The notes beneath the pieces were generated by a model. The model made no database searches, had not been told where the DNA came from, and saw only the letters and a program-made list of their open reading frames with translations. Positions 42,993-51,380 of a DNA stretch of 64,000 nucleotides are shown piece after piece. The position numbers were made by a program, and so were the translations under genes. Position 1 is the stretch's first letter; the number at the start of each line of letters is the position of its first letter. The DNA comes from Sporosarcina sp. BP05 (GTDB taxonomy: Bacteria; Bacillota; Bacilli; Bacillales_A; Planococcaceae). The stretch is from the NCBI RefSeq assembly GCF_014282005.1, contig NZ_JACFTD010000013.1:1-64000 (forward strand), in the 5' to 3' direction.

Positions 42993-43877
42993 ATGAATTT
43001 CGGACAAGTGTTAACTGCAATGGTGACTCCTTTTGATGAAAATGGTGAAATTGATTTTCAAGCTACAAAAAACTTAATTAATTATTTAATTGCTAATGGA
43101 ACAGATGGCTTAGTGGTATCTGGTACAACAGGAGAGTCTCCGACGTTAACGGATGATGAAAAGTTGAATTTATTCAAGTTTACAGTAGAAGTTGTGAATG
43201 GGAGAGTTCCAGTAATTGCTGGTACAGGCTCGAACAACACGAAAGGATCAATTGAGCTAACAATACTTGCAGAAGATGTAGGTGTCGATGGTATTATGCT
43301 TGTTGCCCCATACTATAACAACCCATGCCAAGAAGGATTATATCAACACTTTAAGACAATTGCGGAGGTCACATCTTTACCGATTATACTTTATAATGTT
43401 CCCGGACGCAGTGTTGTCAACATATCAGTTGAAACAGTCATTCGCCTTTCAAAAATCCCAAATATCGTTTCTATTAAAGAAGCAAGCGGTAATTTAGATT
43501 CGATGGCCGAAATTATTAGTCATACACCTGAAGATTTTTCATTGTATAGCGGTGATGATGGTTTAACGATTCCAGTGTTATCGATCGGCGGAGCTGGTGT
43601 CATTTCTGTAGCATCCCATGTTTTAGGGAATGAAATGCAAACGATGATTGGACATTTCAAAAGTGGCAACGTTCAAGAGGCAGCTAGGGATCATCGCAGA
43701 CTACTACCAATAATGAAAGCACTTTTTGCTGCCCCAAATCCTTCACCTGTAAAAGCAGCTTTGATTTTAAAAGGAATCCCTGTCGGTGGTGTCCGCCTAC
43801 CTATGATTCCTTTAAACGATGAACAACTTAGTTCACTACAACAAGCACTAAATATCCATGAAAAAGTTACTATTTAA
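42993..43877 (+). CDS. dapA: 4-hydroxy-tetrahydrodipicolinate synthase
   Basis: A 294-residue aldolase of the DHDPS/NAL superfamily. Key features: SGTTGESPTLTDDEK (residues about 43-57), PYYNNPCQEGLYQHF with the catalytic tyrosine, ILYNVPGRS and IVSIKEASGN with the Schiff-base lysine (about residue 163). It joins pyruvate and aspartate semialdehyde in the first committed step of the lysine and dipicolinate pathway. The lysine riboswitch upstream separates it from sialic acid lyases of the same fold. A DapA for spore dipicolinate may be encoded elsewhere. Stand-alone gene with a hairpin after it. Confidence 0.95.
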   Translation: MNFGQVLTAMVTPFDENGEIDFQATKNLINYLIANGTDGLVVSGTTGESPTLTDDEKLNLFKFTVEVVNGRVPVIAGTGSNNTKGSIELTILAEDVGVDGIMLVAPYYNNPCQEGLYQHFKTIAEVTSLPIILYNVPGRSVVNISVETVIRLSKIPNIVSIKEASGNLDSMAEIISHTPEDFSLYSGDDGLTIPVLSIGGAGVISVASHVLGNEMQTMIGHFKSGNVQEAARDHRRLLPIMKALFAAPNPSPVKAALILKGIPVGGVRLPMIPLNDEQLSSLQQALNIHEKVTI

Positions 43878-43890
43878 AAAGGTTGTGAAA

Positions 43891-43938
43891 GGTTCCAGGT
43901 TCTAAATCAATTCACAAATCAATAAGAACCTGGCCCCA
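43891..43938 (+). terminator. Hairpin after dapA
   Basis: CAGGTTCT pairs with AGAACCTG over a 22-base loop. No T run, so the termination function is uncertain. Confidence 0.4.
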
Positions 43939-44084
43939 TCACTTTATTTCCTTGTCTAGGATCCCTTATTTTAAAGTCAACTGGATTAATACTTGCTGAT
44001 TGTATTTCTGCTTATACAAATGGGCATTTCAGCTAGTTTAAGTGGGAAATTTTCACATCTATCAGTAACCATGGCTGCCAAAAA

Positions 44085-44147
44085 AAAAATGAAGGCACAG
44101 AGATTCAATAGAGAATCTCTGCGCCTTCATTTGTTATTTAATGTCCC
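44085..44147 (-). terminator. Intrinsic terminator of the COG2403 gene
   Basis: AATGAAGGC-CAGAGATTC pairs with GAATCTCTG-GCCTTCATT, followed on the minus strand by ten T residues; 30 bases after the stop codon of the minus-strand gene. Confidence 0.92.
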
Positions 44148-44175
44148 TTTGCATGCTAGCTTTCATATCGGATAT

Positions 44176-45519
44176 TTACTTCGAAAGCTTATGTTCTTGG
44201 ATAAAACCTTTTAATATTCCGCTTAAATTAGGGCTACCCACTTCATCTAAATCATAATGTACACGCGTATATGGTTTATTAATAGAAATGATTCGAGATA
44301 AATCCATCGGTGTTCCAATGATCACGGCATCACAGTCTGCATTATTGATGGTTTCTTCAAGATCTTTCAATTGCTGTTCGCCATACCCCATCGCTGGAAG
44401 AACGTTTTGAATATGTTCATATTTGTTAAACGTTTCAATTAAAGAACCTACTGCAAATGGACGTGGGTCAATCATTTCCTTCGCACCTAAGCGCTCAGCC
44501 GCAACTGTACCCGCACCAATTTTCATCTCTCCATGTGTCAACGTAGGACCATCTTCAACGACTAATACACGTTTACCAATAATACTTTCTGGGTTATCTA
44601 CAGTAATCTTTGACTCAGCTTTAATAATTGTGCTAGTAGGGCTTGCAAATTTGATATTATTTTCTACGATTTGAATGGCTTCTGCTGTTGCACTATCAAT
44701 TTTGTTAATGATGGCAACATCTGCTGTTCGTAAACTAACTTCACCAGGGTAGTATTTCAACTCATGACCTGGACGATGTGGATCCAAGACAGTAACCGCT
44801 AAATCAGGCTTGAAGAAAGAGAAATCATTATTTCCTCCGTCCCATAAAATAACATCACAGCCATCCGGATCATTTTCAGCTGCCGCTAAAATATCTGCAT
44901 AATCAACACCCGCATAAACAATATTTCCACGATCAACATGTGGTTCATACTCTTCCATTTCTTCGATTGTACAATTATGTTTCTTCAAATCCTCCACTGT
45001 CGCAAAACGTTGAACACGCTGAGCATTTAAATCGCCGTAAGGCATTGGATGTCTCACTGCAACAACTTTTAAACCATGCTCCAATAATGTTTCGATAATT
45101 TTACGTGACGTTTGGCTTTTCCCTGTTCCAGTTCGCACAGCACAAACCGAAATAACCGGTTTATTGCTCTTTAACTGCGTGCCTTTTGGTCCAAGTAGTG
45201 TGAAGTCAGCACCCGCTGCATTCACAATCGCACCAACGCCCATCACAGCATCGTAACTTATATCGCTATAAGCAAAAACACATTCATCCACTTGTAACTC
45301 TTCAATCAGCTTTGGTAATTGGTCTTGTGAATAAATCGGAATTCCTTCTGGATATAGTTCACCGGCTAATTCACTCGGATATTTACGTCCATCTATATCA
45401 GGTATTTGCGTTGCCGTAAAAGCAACAACATTATACGCTTCATTATCACGATAAACCGTATTAAAATTGTGGAAGTCTCTTCCTGCAGCGCCTATAATAA
45501 TTGTATTTTTTCTTTTCAT
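44176..45519 (-). CDS. COG2403-type GTPase / cyclic 2,3-diphosphoglycerate synthetase-like
   Basis: A 447-residue protein. The central P-loop VRTGTGKSQTSRKII (about residues 131-145) and the DPHRPGHELKYYPGE segment match the cyclic 2,3-diphosphoglycerate synthetase family (COG2403). In methanogens the enzyme makes cDPG for heat tolerance; homologues in bacteria are labelled predicted GTPases with unknown function. The N-terminal domain (TIIIGAAGRDFHNFN) looks like a Rossmann nucleotide-binding part. No other gene in the window suggests a pathway. Start ATG 45519 has TAGGAGTG upstream. Confidence 0.83.
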   Translation of the reverse strand: MKRKNTIIIGAAGRDFHNFNTVYRDNEAYNVVAFTATQIPDIDGRKYPSELAGELYPEGIPIYSQDQLPKLIEELQVDECVFAYSDISYDAVMGVGAIVNAAGADFTLLGPKGTQLKSNKPVISVCAVRTGTGKSQTSRKIIETLLEHGLKVVAVRHPMPYGDLNAQRVQRFATVEDLKKHNCTIEEMEEYEPHVDRGNIVYAGVDYADILAAAENDPDGCDVILWDGGNNDFSFFKPDLAVTVLDPHRPGHELKYYPGEVSLRTADVAIINKIDSATAEAIQIVENNIKFASPTSTIIKAESKITVDNPESIIGKRVLVVEDGPTLTHGEMKIGAGTVAAERLGAKEMIDPRPFAVGSLIETFNKYEHIQNVLPAMGYGEQQLKDLEETINNADCDAVIIGTPMDLSRIISINKPYTRVHYDLDEVGSPNLSGILKGFIQEHKLSK

Positions 45520-45605
45520 CAGTATTCACTCCTATAATTGCAACGTTTTTATAATTATAACCTTTAGTGCATTTTAATACAACATTTTTTTAATATGCAA
45601 AATAT

Positions 45606-45638
45606 AAAAAAAGATACACCACTATTCCCGATGTATCT
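45606..45638 (-). terminator. Terminator after the DUF4256 gene
   Basis: AGATACA pairs with TGTATCT on the minus strand with a 13-base loop, followed by seven T residues. Confidence 0.75.
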
Positions 45639-45687
45639 GCTCTCTTTTGGCTTCTCTTAAAAGGTACCAGTTACCCAAACTTTAAAT

Positions 45688-46254
45688 TTAGACCCTTAGC
45701 AAGCCACGGAAACCCCTGGCGGCATAGTAGGAATCCGCTCCATTGTGATACACAAAGATTGTATCGTAGCGATAATCACAAAAGATGGCCCCACCTAGCT
45801 TTCTAATATCAGCTGGTGTTTGCACCCAGCTCGACGTTTTCAAATCGAAATTTCCAAATTCCTGCAGCTCCCGGTATTGTTGTTCCGTTAAAAGCTCAAT
45901 GCCCATGTCGGCAGCCATATCAATAGCGTTATTTTCTGGTTTATGTTTTTTCCTTGATTCCAGCGCTTCAAGGTCGTAACAAACACTTCTGCGGCCTTTA
46001 GGGCTTTCTGCCGAACAGTCATAAAAAATATATTCGCCCGACTTTTTGTCATGACCAACAACATCCGGTTCTCCTCCGGTTATTTCCATCTCATTAAGCG
46101 ACCACTGTTTTTCAGTATTAGCTTCCAGCTTCTCTTGGACTTTAGCCCATTCTAGTCCTGTATGTCGTTTCATGTTTTGCTCAAAACGTGCTTTCAATGT
46201 TGTGAGTAATTCGTCACGTTGTTCAAGTGACAACTGCTTGATTCCCTTGGTCAT
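45688..46254 (-). CDS. DUF4256 domain-containing protein
   Basis: A 188-residue soluble protein. It starts MTKGIKQLSLEQRDELLTTL and contains GGEPDVVGHDKKSGEYIFYD and PKGRRSVCYDLEALESRKKHK, then the end YYAARGFRGLLRV, which fits the DUF4256 family seen in Bacillales and other bacteria. No catalytic residues are assigned for this family and its role is unknown. Own terminator; TTTGGTT-free upstream region with GGAGGAAAT as ribosome binding site. Confidence 0.8.
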   Translation of the reverse strand: MTKGIKQLSLEQRDELLTTLKARFEQNMKRHTGLEWAKVQEKLEANTEKQWSLNEMEITGGEPDVVGHDKKSGEYIFYDCSAESPKGRRSVCYDLEALESRKKHKPENNAIDMAADMGIELLTEQQYRELQEFGNFDLKTSSWVQTPADIRKLGGAIFCDYRYDTIFVYHNGADSYYAARGFRGLLRV

Positions 46255-46429
46255 ATTGATTTCCTCCTAATTTTTTCATCCCTACTAATTATGTACCATA
46301 TCAATTAGCTTAACCCTACTTGAACTTCAATTCCTTATCTGCGCTCATTCTCTCATGAATTTCACCAATTAGTGCCATCGTAAATGTTCGGTGATAGGTT
46401 ATGATATTTGCTTAAAGCATTCAATATAA

Positions 46430-46469
46430 AAGGTGAAGAATCAAGTTGAAATTGATTCTTCACCAGTCA
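46430..46469 (-). terminator. Intrinsic terminator of rlmCD
   Basis: GGTGAAGAATCAA pairs with TTGATTCTTCACC over a seven-base loop; TTTT follows on the minus strand. Confidence 0.9.
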
Positions 46470-46483
46470 CATAATACTTTATT

Positions 46484-47845
46484 TCAAATCTCCAACCAAG
46501 CCACACACTCCACATGACTTGAATGTGGGAACATATCAACCGGCTGAATTTCCTGCGTGCGATAACCGCCATCTTCAAGTATACGTAAATCCCGTGCAAG
46601 CGTACCAGGATTACATGATACGTAGACAACACGCTTCGGTTTATATTCCAAAATCGTTTTCAATAGCTCTTCGTCGCAACCTTTACGTGGCGGATCGACA
46701 ACTAGCACGTCGAATCGTTTGCCGTCTGCATACCATTTCGGAATGATGACTTCAGCGGGACCTGCTTCGAAATGAGCATTACTGATGCCGTTCAATTCCG
46801 CGTTACGCTTAGCGTCTTCGATCGCTTCAGGAACGATTTCGACGCCGTATACTTCTTTCGCTTTTTGGGCGATGAACAATGAGATTGTACCGATACCACA
46901 ATACGCATCGATGACCGATTCTTCTCCCGTCAGCTGTGCGTATTCTAGTGCCTGTCCATAAAGAACTTCCGTCTGTTCAGGGTTCACTTGATAGAAAGAG
47001 CGTGCAGAAATTTCGAAATCGATGTTGCCAATTGAATCGACAATAACCGGTTTTCCGTATAGTAAAACAGTTTCATCACCTAAAATAACGTTCGTTCTCT
47101 CGGTGTTAAAGTTTTGCATAATTGACGTTACATTTGGAACAACTCGTTTAATTAGTTCTATGGCTGCATCTTTTTGTGTGAATTTCTTTTTGCGTGTTAC
47201 TAAAATAACCATCACTTCACCTGAAGCACGTCCTGTACGGACAATTAAGTGACGAAGCAGACCAAGGTGAGTTTTTTCATCATAAGCATCTACACCAATT
47301 GCGTGTAGCTCATATTTCAACATAGCCATCAGGTCATCTGCCTCGTGACTTTGGATGAGACAGATGTCTGTGTCAACGATGTCATGTGTACGCGATTTGT
47401 AAAATCCAGAAATAACTTTCCCGTCACGCTCACTGAAAGGTATCTGTGATTTATTGCGGTAGCGCCAAGGGTCGTCCATCCCTTTTACTGGATGCACTGG
47501 CACATGCGGTAGTTTTCCGATGCGATCCATAACATCGCGTACCGTTTTACGTTTTTGCACCAGTTGGCCTTCGTAAGACAAGTGTTGCATCTGGCATCCT
47601 CCGCATTTTGAGAACACATTACAAGGCGGTTTTACACGGTCAGGCGATGCTTTCGTAATGTTTAACAGTCTGGCAAAGCCGTAACTTTTCAATGTTTTAC
47701 CTACTTGTATATCAACTTCTTCACCTGGCAGCGCGCCAGGGATGAAAAGCGGATAGCCGTCCACTTTGGCTACACCCGAACCATCGTGTGTTAAATCTTC
47801 TACGTAGACGTTGAGACGGTCGTTTCTATTCACACTATATGACAT
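46484..47845 (-). CDS. rlmCD: 23S rRNA (uracil-C5)-methyltransferase, RlmCD/RumA type
   Basis: A 453-residue protein. The N-terminal TRAM domain (about residues 1-58) is followed by the iron-sulfur cluster ligands CNVFSKCGGC (about residues 73-82) and a SAM-dependent methyltransferase fold: DAYCGIGTISLF, VDPPRKGCD and YVSCNPGTLARDL, with the catalytic Cys in the last. B. subtilis has one such enzyme (YefA, RlmCD) that methylates U747 and U1939 of 23S rRNA. ATG 47845 has TTGGAGGAAAATATA ahead. Order downstream of dagK matches B. subtilis except for the inserted cyd genes. Confidence 0.94.
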   Translation of the reverse strand: MSYSVNRNDRLNVYVEDLTHDGSGVAKVDGYPLFIPGALPGEEVDIQVGKTLKSYGFARLLNITKASPDRVKPPCNVFSKCGGCQMQHLSYEGQLVQKRKTVRDVMDRIGKLPHVPVHPVKGMDDPWRYRNKSQIPFSERDGKVISGFYKSRTHDIVDTDICLIQSHEADDLMAMLKYELHAIGVDAYDEKTHLGLLRHLIVRTGRASGEVMVILVTRKKKFTQKDAAIELIKRVVPNVTSIMQNFNTERTNVILGDETVLLYGKPVIVDSIGNIDFEISARSFYQVNPEQTEVLYGQALEYAQLTGEESVIDAYCGIGTISLFIAQKAKEVYGVEIVPEAIEDAKRNAELNGISNAHFEAGPAEVIIPKWYADGKRFDVLVVDPPRKGCDEELLKTILEYKPKRVVYVSCNPGTLARDLRILEDGGYRTQEIQPVDMFPHSSHVECVAWLEI

Positions 47846-48046
47846 TATATTTTCCTCCAAATTTCAGATGTCTTTAGTTTACCATGCTAAGGCTGAAAAA
47901 ACAGATGTCGCGAGGGCATCTATTAGACAATCCGTGTACTTTACGGTGGGAAATGGTTGATCAGCACTCACATTTGATTGCTCAGCTTGCTTATATGCTT
48001 GGTCGCCATACTTATATAATCGGTCATCCCTCTTTTTAATCGTACA

Positions 48047-48079
48047 ACAAAAAACAGACGCCATAATCGACGTCTGCTT
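48047..48079 (-). terminator. Intrinsic terminator of the cyd operon
   Basis: CAGACG pairs with CGTCTG plus flanking pairs, then TTTTTTGTTG on the minus strand. Confidence 0.85.
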
Positions 48080-48083
48080 TCTT

Positions 48084-48203
48084 TTATTTCTCGTTTTCAA
48101 TCTGTTTCTTTACAGCCCCATCCATCGGTCCAATTACGAACGCAACGGCGAGTCCCCCAATGAGGACGATGAAGGGTGCATAAAACATTAGAAAGTGATT
48201 CAT
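48084..48203 (-). CDS. cydS: Cytochrome bd oxidase small subunit CydS
   Basis: A 39-residue single-helix protein (MNHFLMFYAPFIVLIGGLAV, then AFVIGPMDGA and a basic tail). It matches the CydS/CydX-like third subunit of Bacillales bd oxidases, which stabilises the heme-containing core. The ATG at 48203 has AAGGAGG upstream and lies 13 bases after cydB, then a terminator ends the operon. Too short for a family alignment to be certain, but context and the FxxFYAP pattern are convincing. Confidence 0.85.
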   Translation of the reverse strand: MNHFLMFYAPFIVLIGGLAVAFVIGPMDGAVKKQIENEK

Positions 48204-48216
48204 GTTCTGTTCCTCC

Positions 48217-49242
48217 TTATGCGTGGTAGTCGCCTTTTCCGCGGACGTAGTCTTTATCGAAAAGGAATAGGCGCATGAGTAAGTACAACGACGGAATCAG
48301 TAGCCCAAGTCCCATGATGAACACGACAATAAGCGAGATGGCCATGGCTGGGTTCGTGAAGCTGTCGTAAATCGTCAAATACGGGTACAACAAGTATGGA
48401 TAATGGGACGCACCATAGCCAAAGAAGGCAAATGCGAACTGCCCTACAAGTAACAGGAAGGCGAGTCCGTAATTACGGCGCTTCCAGATTAACCACAGCG
48501 TTCCGATAAACATAAGGAACGATATGAGGAACATCGGCCAAAAGTTTTGGATATTGCTGTAATGTTCGGGATTATGATTTCTGAGTTCAACAATGATACC
48601 ACCTGCGGTAATAATCGTTGGCAATGCCCAGATAAGCGCATATTTCCGAATCATATTTGTCGCTTCCGTGTCACGTGCTTTATTCGCATACCAGGTCAAG
48701 AATACCGCCGATATATAGAGCGTTGCGGCGATGCTCAGCACAACAATTGCCCACGTCAACGGACTGGTGAACAGTTTCCAATAATCAAGAACCGGATTGC
48801 CGTTCACCAGGTCGATAAATCCGCCTTCAGAAATGGTTAGTACGATGGATAGTGATGCTGGAATAAGTATTCCAGCAAGACCGTACATAAACGAATATCC
48901 TTTGTGTCCACGCGCGCCATACGTCTCAAATGCATAATAGGAACCACGGATGGCCAGTAAGATAATTCCGATGCTTACGGGGATTAGTAACGTCGTTCCA
49001 TAATAAAACGCTGTTTTCGGGAAAAACCCAATGATCCCGACAAAGAAGAACACCAAGAAAACGTTTGTTACTTCCCATACAGGCGATAAATAACGCTGGA
49101 TGATGTTCGTTAAAATATGCTGACGGCCAGTGAGCGTGCTGTAAGCATTGAAAAAACCTGCTCCAAAATCAATAGCACCAATCAGTATATAACCGAAAAG
49201 GAAAGTCCATAGAACGGATATGCCAAGTATCTCGAGCGTCAT
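48217..49242 (-). CDS. cydB: Cytochrome bd oxidase subunit II CydB
   Basis: A 341-residue membrane protein with about eight to nine helices. It starts with the conserved ISVLWTFLFGYILIGAIDFGAGFF (in parts: LWTFLFGYILIGAIDFG, residues 10-26), the subunit II hallmark. It supports the bd quinol oxidase with CydA. Its start overlaps the cydA stop by four bases (ATGA). Operon order small peptide-cydA-cydB-cydS, minus strand. Confidence 0.95.
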   Translation of the reverse strand: MTLEILGISVLWTFLFGYILIGAIDFGAGFFNAYSTLTGRQHILTNIIQRYLSPVWEVTNVFLVFFFVGIIGFFPKTAFYYGTTLLIPVSIGIILLAIRGSYYAFETYGARGHKGYSFMYGLAGILIPASLSIVLTISEGGFIDLVNGNPVLDYWKLFTSPLTWAIVVLSIAATLYISAVFLTWYANKARDTEATNMIRKYALIWALPTIITAGGIIVELRNHNPEHYSNIQNFWPMFLISFLMFIGTLWLIWKRRNYGLAFLLLVGQFAFAFFGYGASHYPYLLYPYLTIYDSFTNPAMAISLIVVFIMGLGLLIPSLYLLMRLFLFDKDYVRGKGDYHA

Positions 49243-50585
49243 AGCACGTCGCCGCCTTTCTCCGTATCACGATCTTCAATTTCACGTTCAACTGGATTAT
49301 TGCGGAACATTCTTCTCAGTACAACTACACTACCGACCCCAAGGACTAGATAGAGCAAGCAGAACAGAATAAGCATCGAGTCAACATGTCCGCTCGTTGT
49401 AGCGGCGTCCTGCGTTCGCATGATACCTCTTAGAATCCATGGTTGTCTCCCCACTTCAGCGAGCCACCAACCTGCTTCAATCGCTACTATTGATAGCGGA
49501 CCGCCAAGTACGATAAGCCAGCGGAACCATTTCGTCGAAACCATTTTCCAACCTCGTTGAACACCTAACCAAAATACGCCGGAGAGAAGGGTCATCCAAA
49601 TACCAATTGACACCATTATGTCAAATAAATAATGGATATAAAGGGGTGGAACTTCATCCTCAGGGAATTGATCCAAACCAGCTACCTCTTGCGTAAAGCT
49701 ACCGTGTGCAAGGAATGATAATGCGTACGGTATTTTGATGGCGTATTTAACTTCTCCATCTTTGAGAACGCCGTACATGATCAGCGGTGCATTTTCACTC
49801 GTTTCAAGATGCCATTCAGCGGCAGCCAGTTTTTCAGGCTGATACTCCGCTAAATATTTCCCTGAGAAGTCACCGATGATTGCTGATGCAATTGCAAACA
49901 CAAGGCCGACTTTCATCGTTAGATATAGTGCTTTTTTATGATATTCGTGATTCGAACCTTTCAACAGACGGAATGCCGCAATCGCTGCAAGCACAAAAGC
50001 AGCTGTCATATAAGAAGTAGCAACAACGTGTGCCACTTTCGTAGGCATCGCCGGATTAAACATCGCAAGAAGCGGATTGACGTTAACGAATTCACCGTTA
50101 ACGATATCAAATCCTCTTGGTGCATTCATGAATGCGTTAACGATTGTGATGAATACCGCAGAAAAGGATGCACCGATGGCAACCGGAATAAGTAACAGAA
50201 AATGTTTCTTCTGGTTCTCAAATCGATCCCATGTATATAAGTAAATGCCAAGGAAGATGGCTTCGAAAAAGAACGCAAATGTCTCCATAAATAACGGCAG
50301 TGCAATAACGTTCCCTGCAAGTTCCATGAAATTAGGCCATAACAAGGATAATTGTAAACCAATCGCTGTTCCTGTTACGACACCAACGGCAACTGTAATG
50401 ATAAAACCTCGTGCCCAACGTCGTGCAAGTAAAATATAATGATCATCGTTTTTCTTTATGCCAACCCATTGTGCAATCATAATCATCAGCGGTACTCCGA
50501 CGCCGATAGTTGCATAAATAATATGGAATGATAAAGTCGTTTCGGTTAAGACCCTTGAAAAAAAGACTGCTTCTTCATTTCCCAT
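49239..50585 (-). CDS. cydA: Cytochrome bd oxidase subunit I CydA
   Basis: A 448-residue quinol oxidase subunit with about nine helices. Visible conserved parts are SRVLTETTLSFHIIYATIGVG (heme-ligand His about residue 20), GTAIGLQLSLLWPNFM (GWxxxEx4-type region), and a short quinol-binding Q loop, the length of the Bacillus type. The complex reduces oxygen to water and supports respiration at low oxygen. ATG 50585 has GGGGGAT upstream. A 33-residue membrane peptide gene lies 14 bases ahead. Confidence 0.95.
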   Translation of the reverse strand: MGNEEAVFFSRVLTETTLSFHIIYATIGVGVPLMIMIAQWVGIKKNDDHYILLARRWARGFIITVAVGVVTGTAIGLQLSLLWPNFMELAGNVIALPLFMETFAFFFEAIFLGIYLYTWDRFENQKKHFLLLIPVAIGASFSAVFITIVNAFMNAPRGFDIVNGEFVNVNPLLAMFNPAMPTKVAHVVATSYMTAAFVLAAIAAFRLLKGSNHEYHKKALYLTMKVGLVFAIASAIIGDFSGKYLAEYQPEKLAAAEWHLETSENAPLIMYGVLKDGEVKYAIKIPYALSFLAHGSFTQEVAGLDQFPEDEVPPLYIHYLFDIMVSIGIWMTLLSGVFWLGVQRGWKMVSTKWFRWLIVLGGPLSIVAIEAGWWLAEVGRQPWILRGIMRTQDAATTSGHVDSMLILFCLLYLVLGVGSVVVLRRMFRNNPVEREIEDRDTEKGGDVL

Positions 50586-50599
50586 TTGCTTATCCCCCT

Positions 50600-50701
50600 T
50601 TAACTTCCGAAGATTTTACTACCAATTGATAACAGCATAATTCCTGCAATAATAAACGCAAGCCACATAAGTCGTTTTTCATGTATTTTGTACACCGGCA
50701 C
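50600..50701 (-). CDS. 33-residue membrane peptide upstream of cydA
   Basis: GTG 50701 with AAAGGA upstream opens a 33-codon frame: a basic N-terminus (VPVYKIHEKR) and one hydrophobic helix (LMWLAFIIAGIMLLSIG). It lies 14 bases before cydA on the same strand, its stop almost touching the cydA ribosome binding site. I do not recognise a family. It may be a further small subunit or assembly factor of the bd oxidase. Confidence 0.5.
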   Translation of the reverse strand: MPVYKIHEKRLMWLAFIIAGIMLLSIGSKIFGS

Positions 50702-50811
50702 CACGTCCTTTCAAATACATCTTGATTCTATTGTATACCCTCTATACCACCCGGTAGTTACGTTTAAAACGATTTACATGAACTATTTGTGACTAGTAGC
50801 AAAGTATGTGC

Positions 50812-50840
50812 TTGTTAATGGGCAGAATATTGTGTATCAT
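50812..50840 (+). promoter_or_regulatory. Sigma-A-type promoter for the Nudix gene
   Basis: TTGTTA (50812-50817), 17-base spacer, TATCAT (50835-50840), 27 bases ahead of the start codon. Confidence 0.55.
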
Positions 50841-50866
50841 TAATAAACTAAGATGAGGTGAACACA

Positions 50867-51295
50867 ATGAGGTTGAAACGAAAAGTATTAGCTTATATTA
50901 CAAAAGGTGAAGGTGCCGAACGTCAAATTCTTGTGTTCGAGCAAAAAGATAATCCTGATGCTGGCTTGCAAGTCCCTGGTGGTACCATCGAAAAGGACGA
51001 GTTATTGTTAGATGCATTGTACCGAGAAATTGAAGAAGAAACTGGTATACAGCGTAGTGATTTAGAGTTAAAAGGAAAAGTGAATAAAACAAACTATTTC
51101 CCTGAACATAAGCATGTCATCTATGAAAGAAATATCTTTCATCTTGCATATATTGGCGAAGAACATGCTAAATGGGAACATCGCGTAGACGGAGGCGGAA
51201 AAGACGACGGTATGACATTCTGCCACCGTTGGGTATCCGTCCAAAATCTACCTGAACTAGCTGCCAATCAAGACCAGGCAATTGAATTCATTTAG
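50867..51295 (+). CDS. Nudix hydrolase
   Basis: A 142-residue pyrophosphohydrolase. The Nudix box is complete: GGTIEKDELLLDALYREIEEE then TG (about residues 39-61; GX5EX7REUXEEXGU pattern, with REIEEE supplying the metal ligands). Substrate is a nucleoside diphosphate derivative of unknown type. I start at ATG 50867, preceded by GATGAGGTGA; a GTG at 50858 is in frame. Bidirectional terminator follows. Confidence 0.9.
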   Translation: MRLKRKVLAYITKGEGAERQILVFEQKDNPDAGLQVPGGTIEKDELLLDALYREIEEETGIQRSDLELKGKVNKTNYFPEHKHVIYERNIFHLAYIGEEHAKWEHRVDGGGKDDGMTFCHRWVSVQNLPELAANQDQAIEFI

Positions 51296-51296
51296 A

Positions 51297-51347
51297 AAAA
51301 TAAGCTGTATGGATGTCCACTAGCGACATCCATACAGCTTATTTTGT
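51297..51347. terminator. Bidirectional terminator between Nudix and dagK
   Basis: AATAAGCTGTATGGATGTC pairs with GACATCCATACAGCTTATT over a seven-base loop. Confidence 0.93.
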
Positions 51348-51380
51348 CCAATCCTCTAAATACCTAACCCTGGCTACTCT

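Noticed and set aside
42993..43877. N-acetylneuraminate lyase (nanA) instead of dapA, given the nanE gene nearby
   Set aside because: The lysine riboswitch directly upstream and the NVPGR and YYNNP segments fit DapA.
47879..48100. Minus-strand frame of 73 residues beside cydS
   Set aside because: It overlaps cydS and the cyd terminator in another frame and has no ribosome binding site.
50705..50830. Rex or ResD operator before the cyd operon
   Set aside because: Only half-site-like pieces (TTTGTGA, TTCATG) are present; too weak to annotate.
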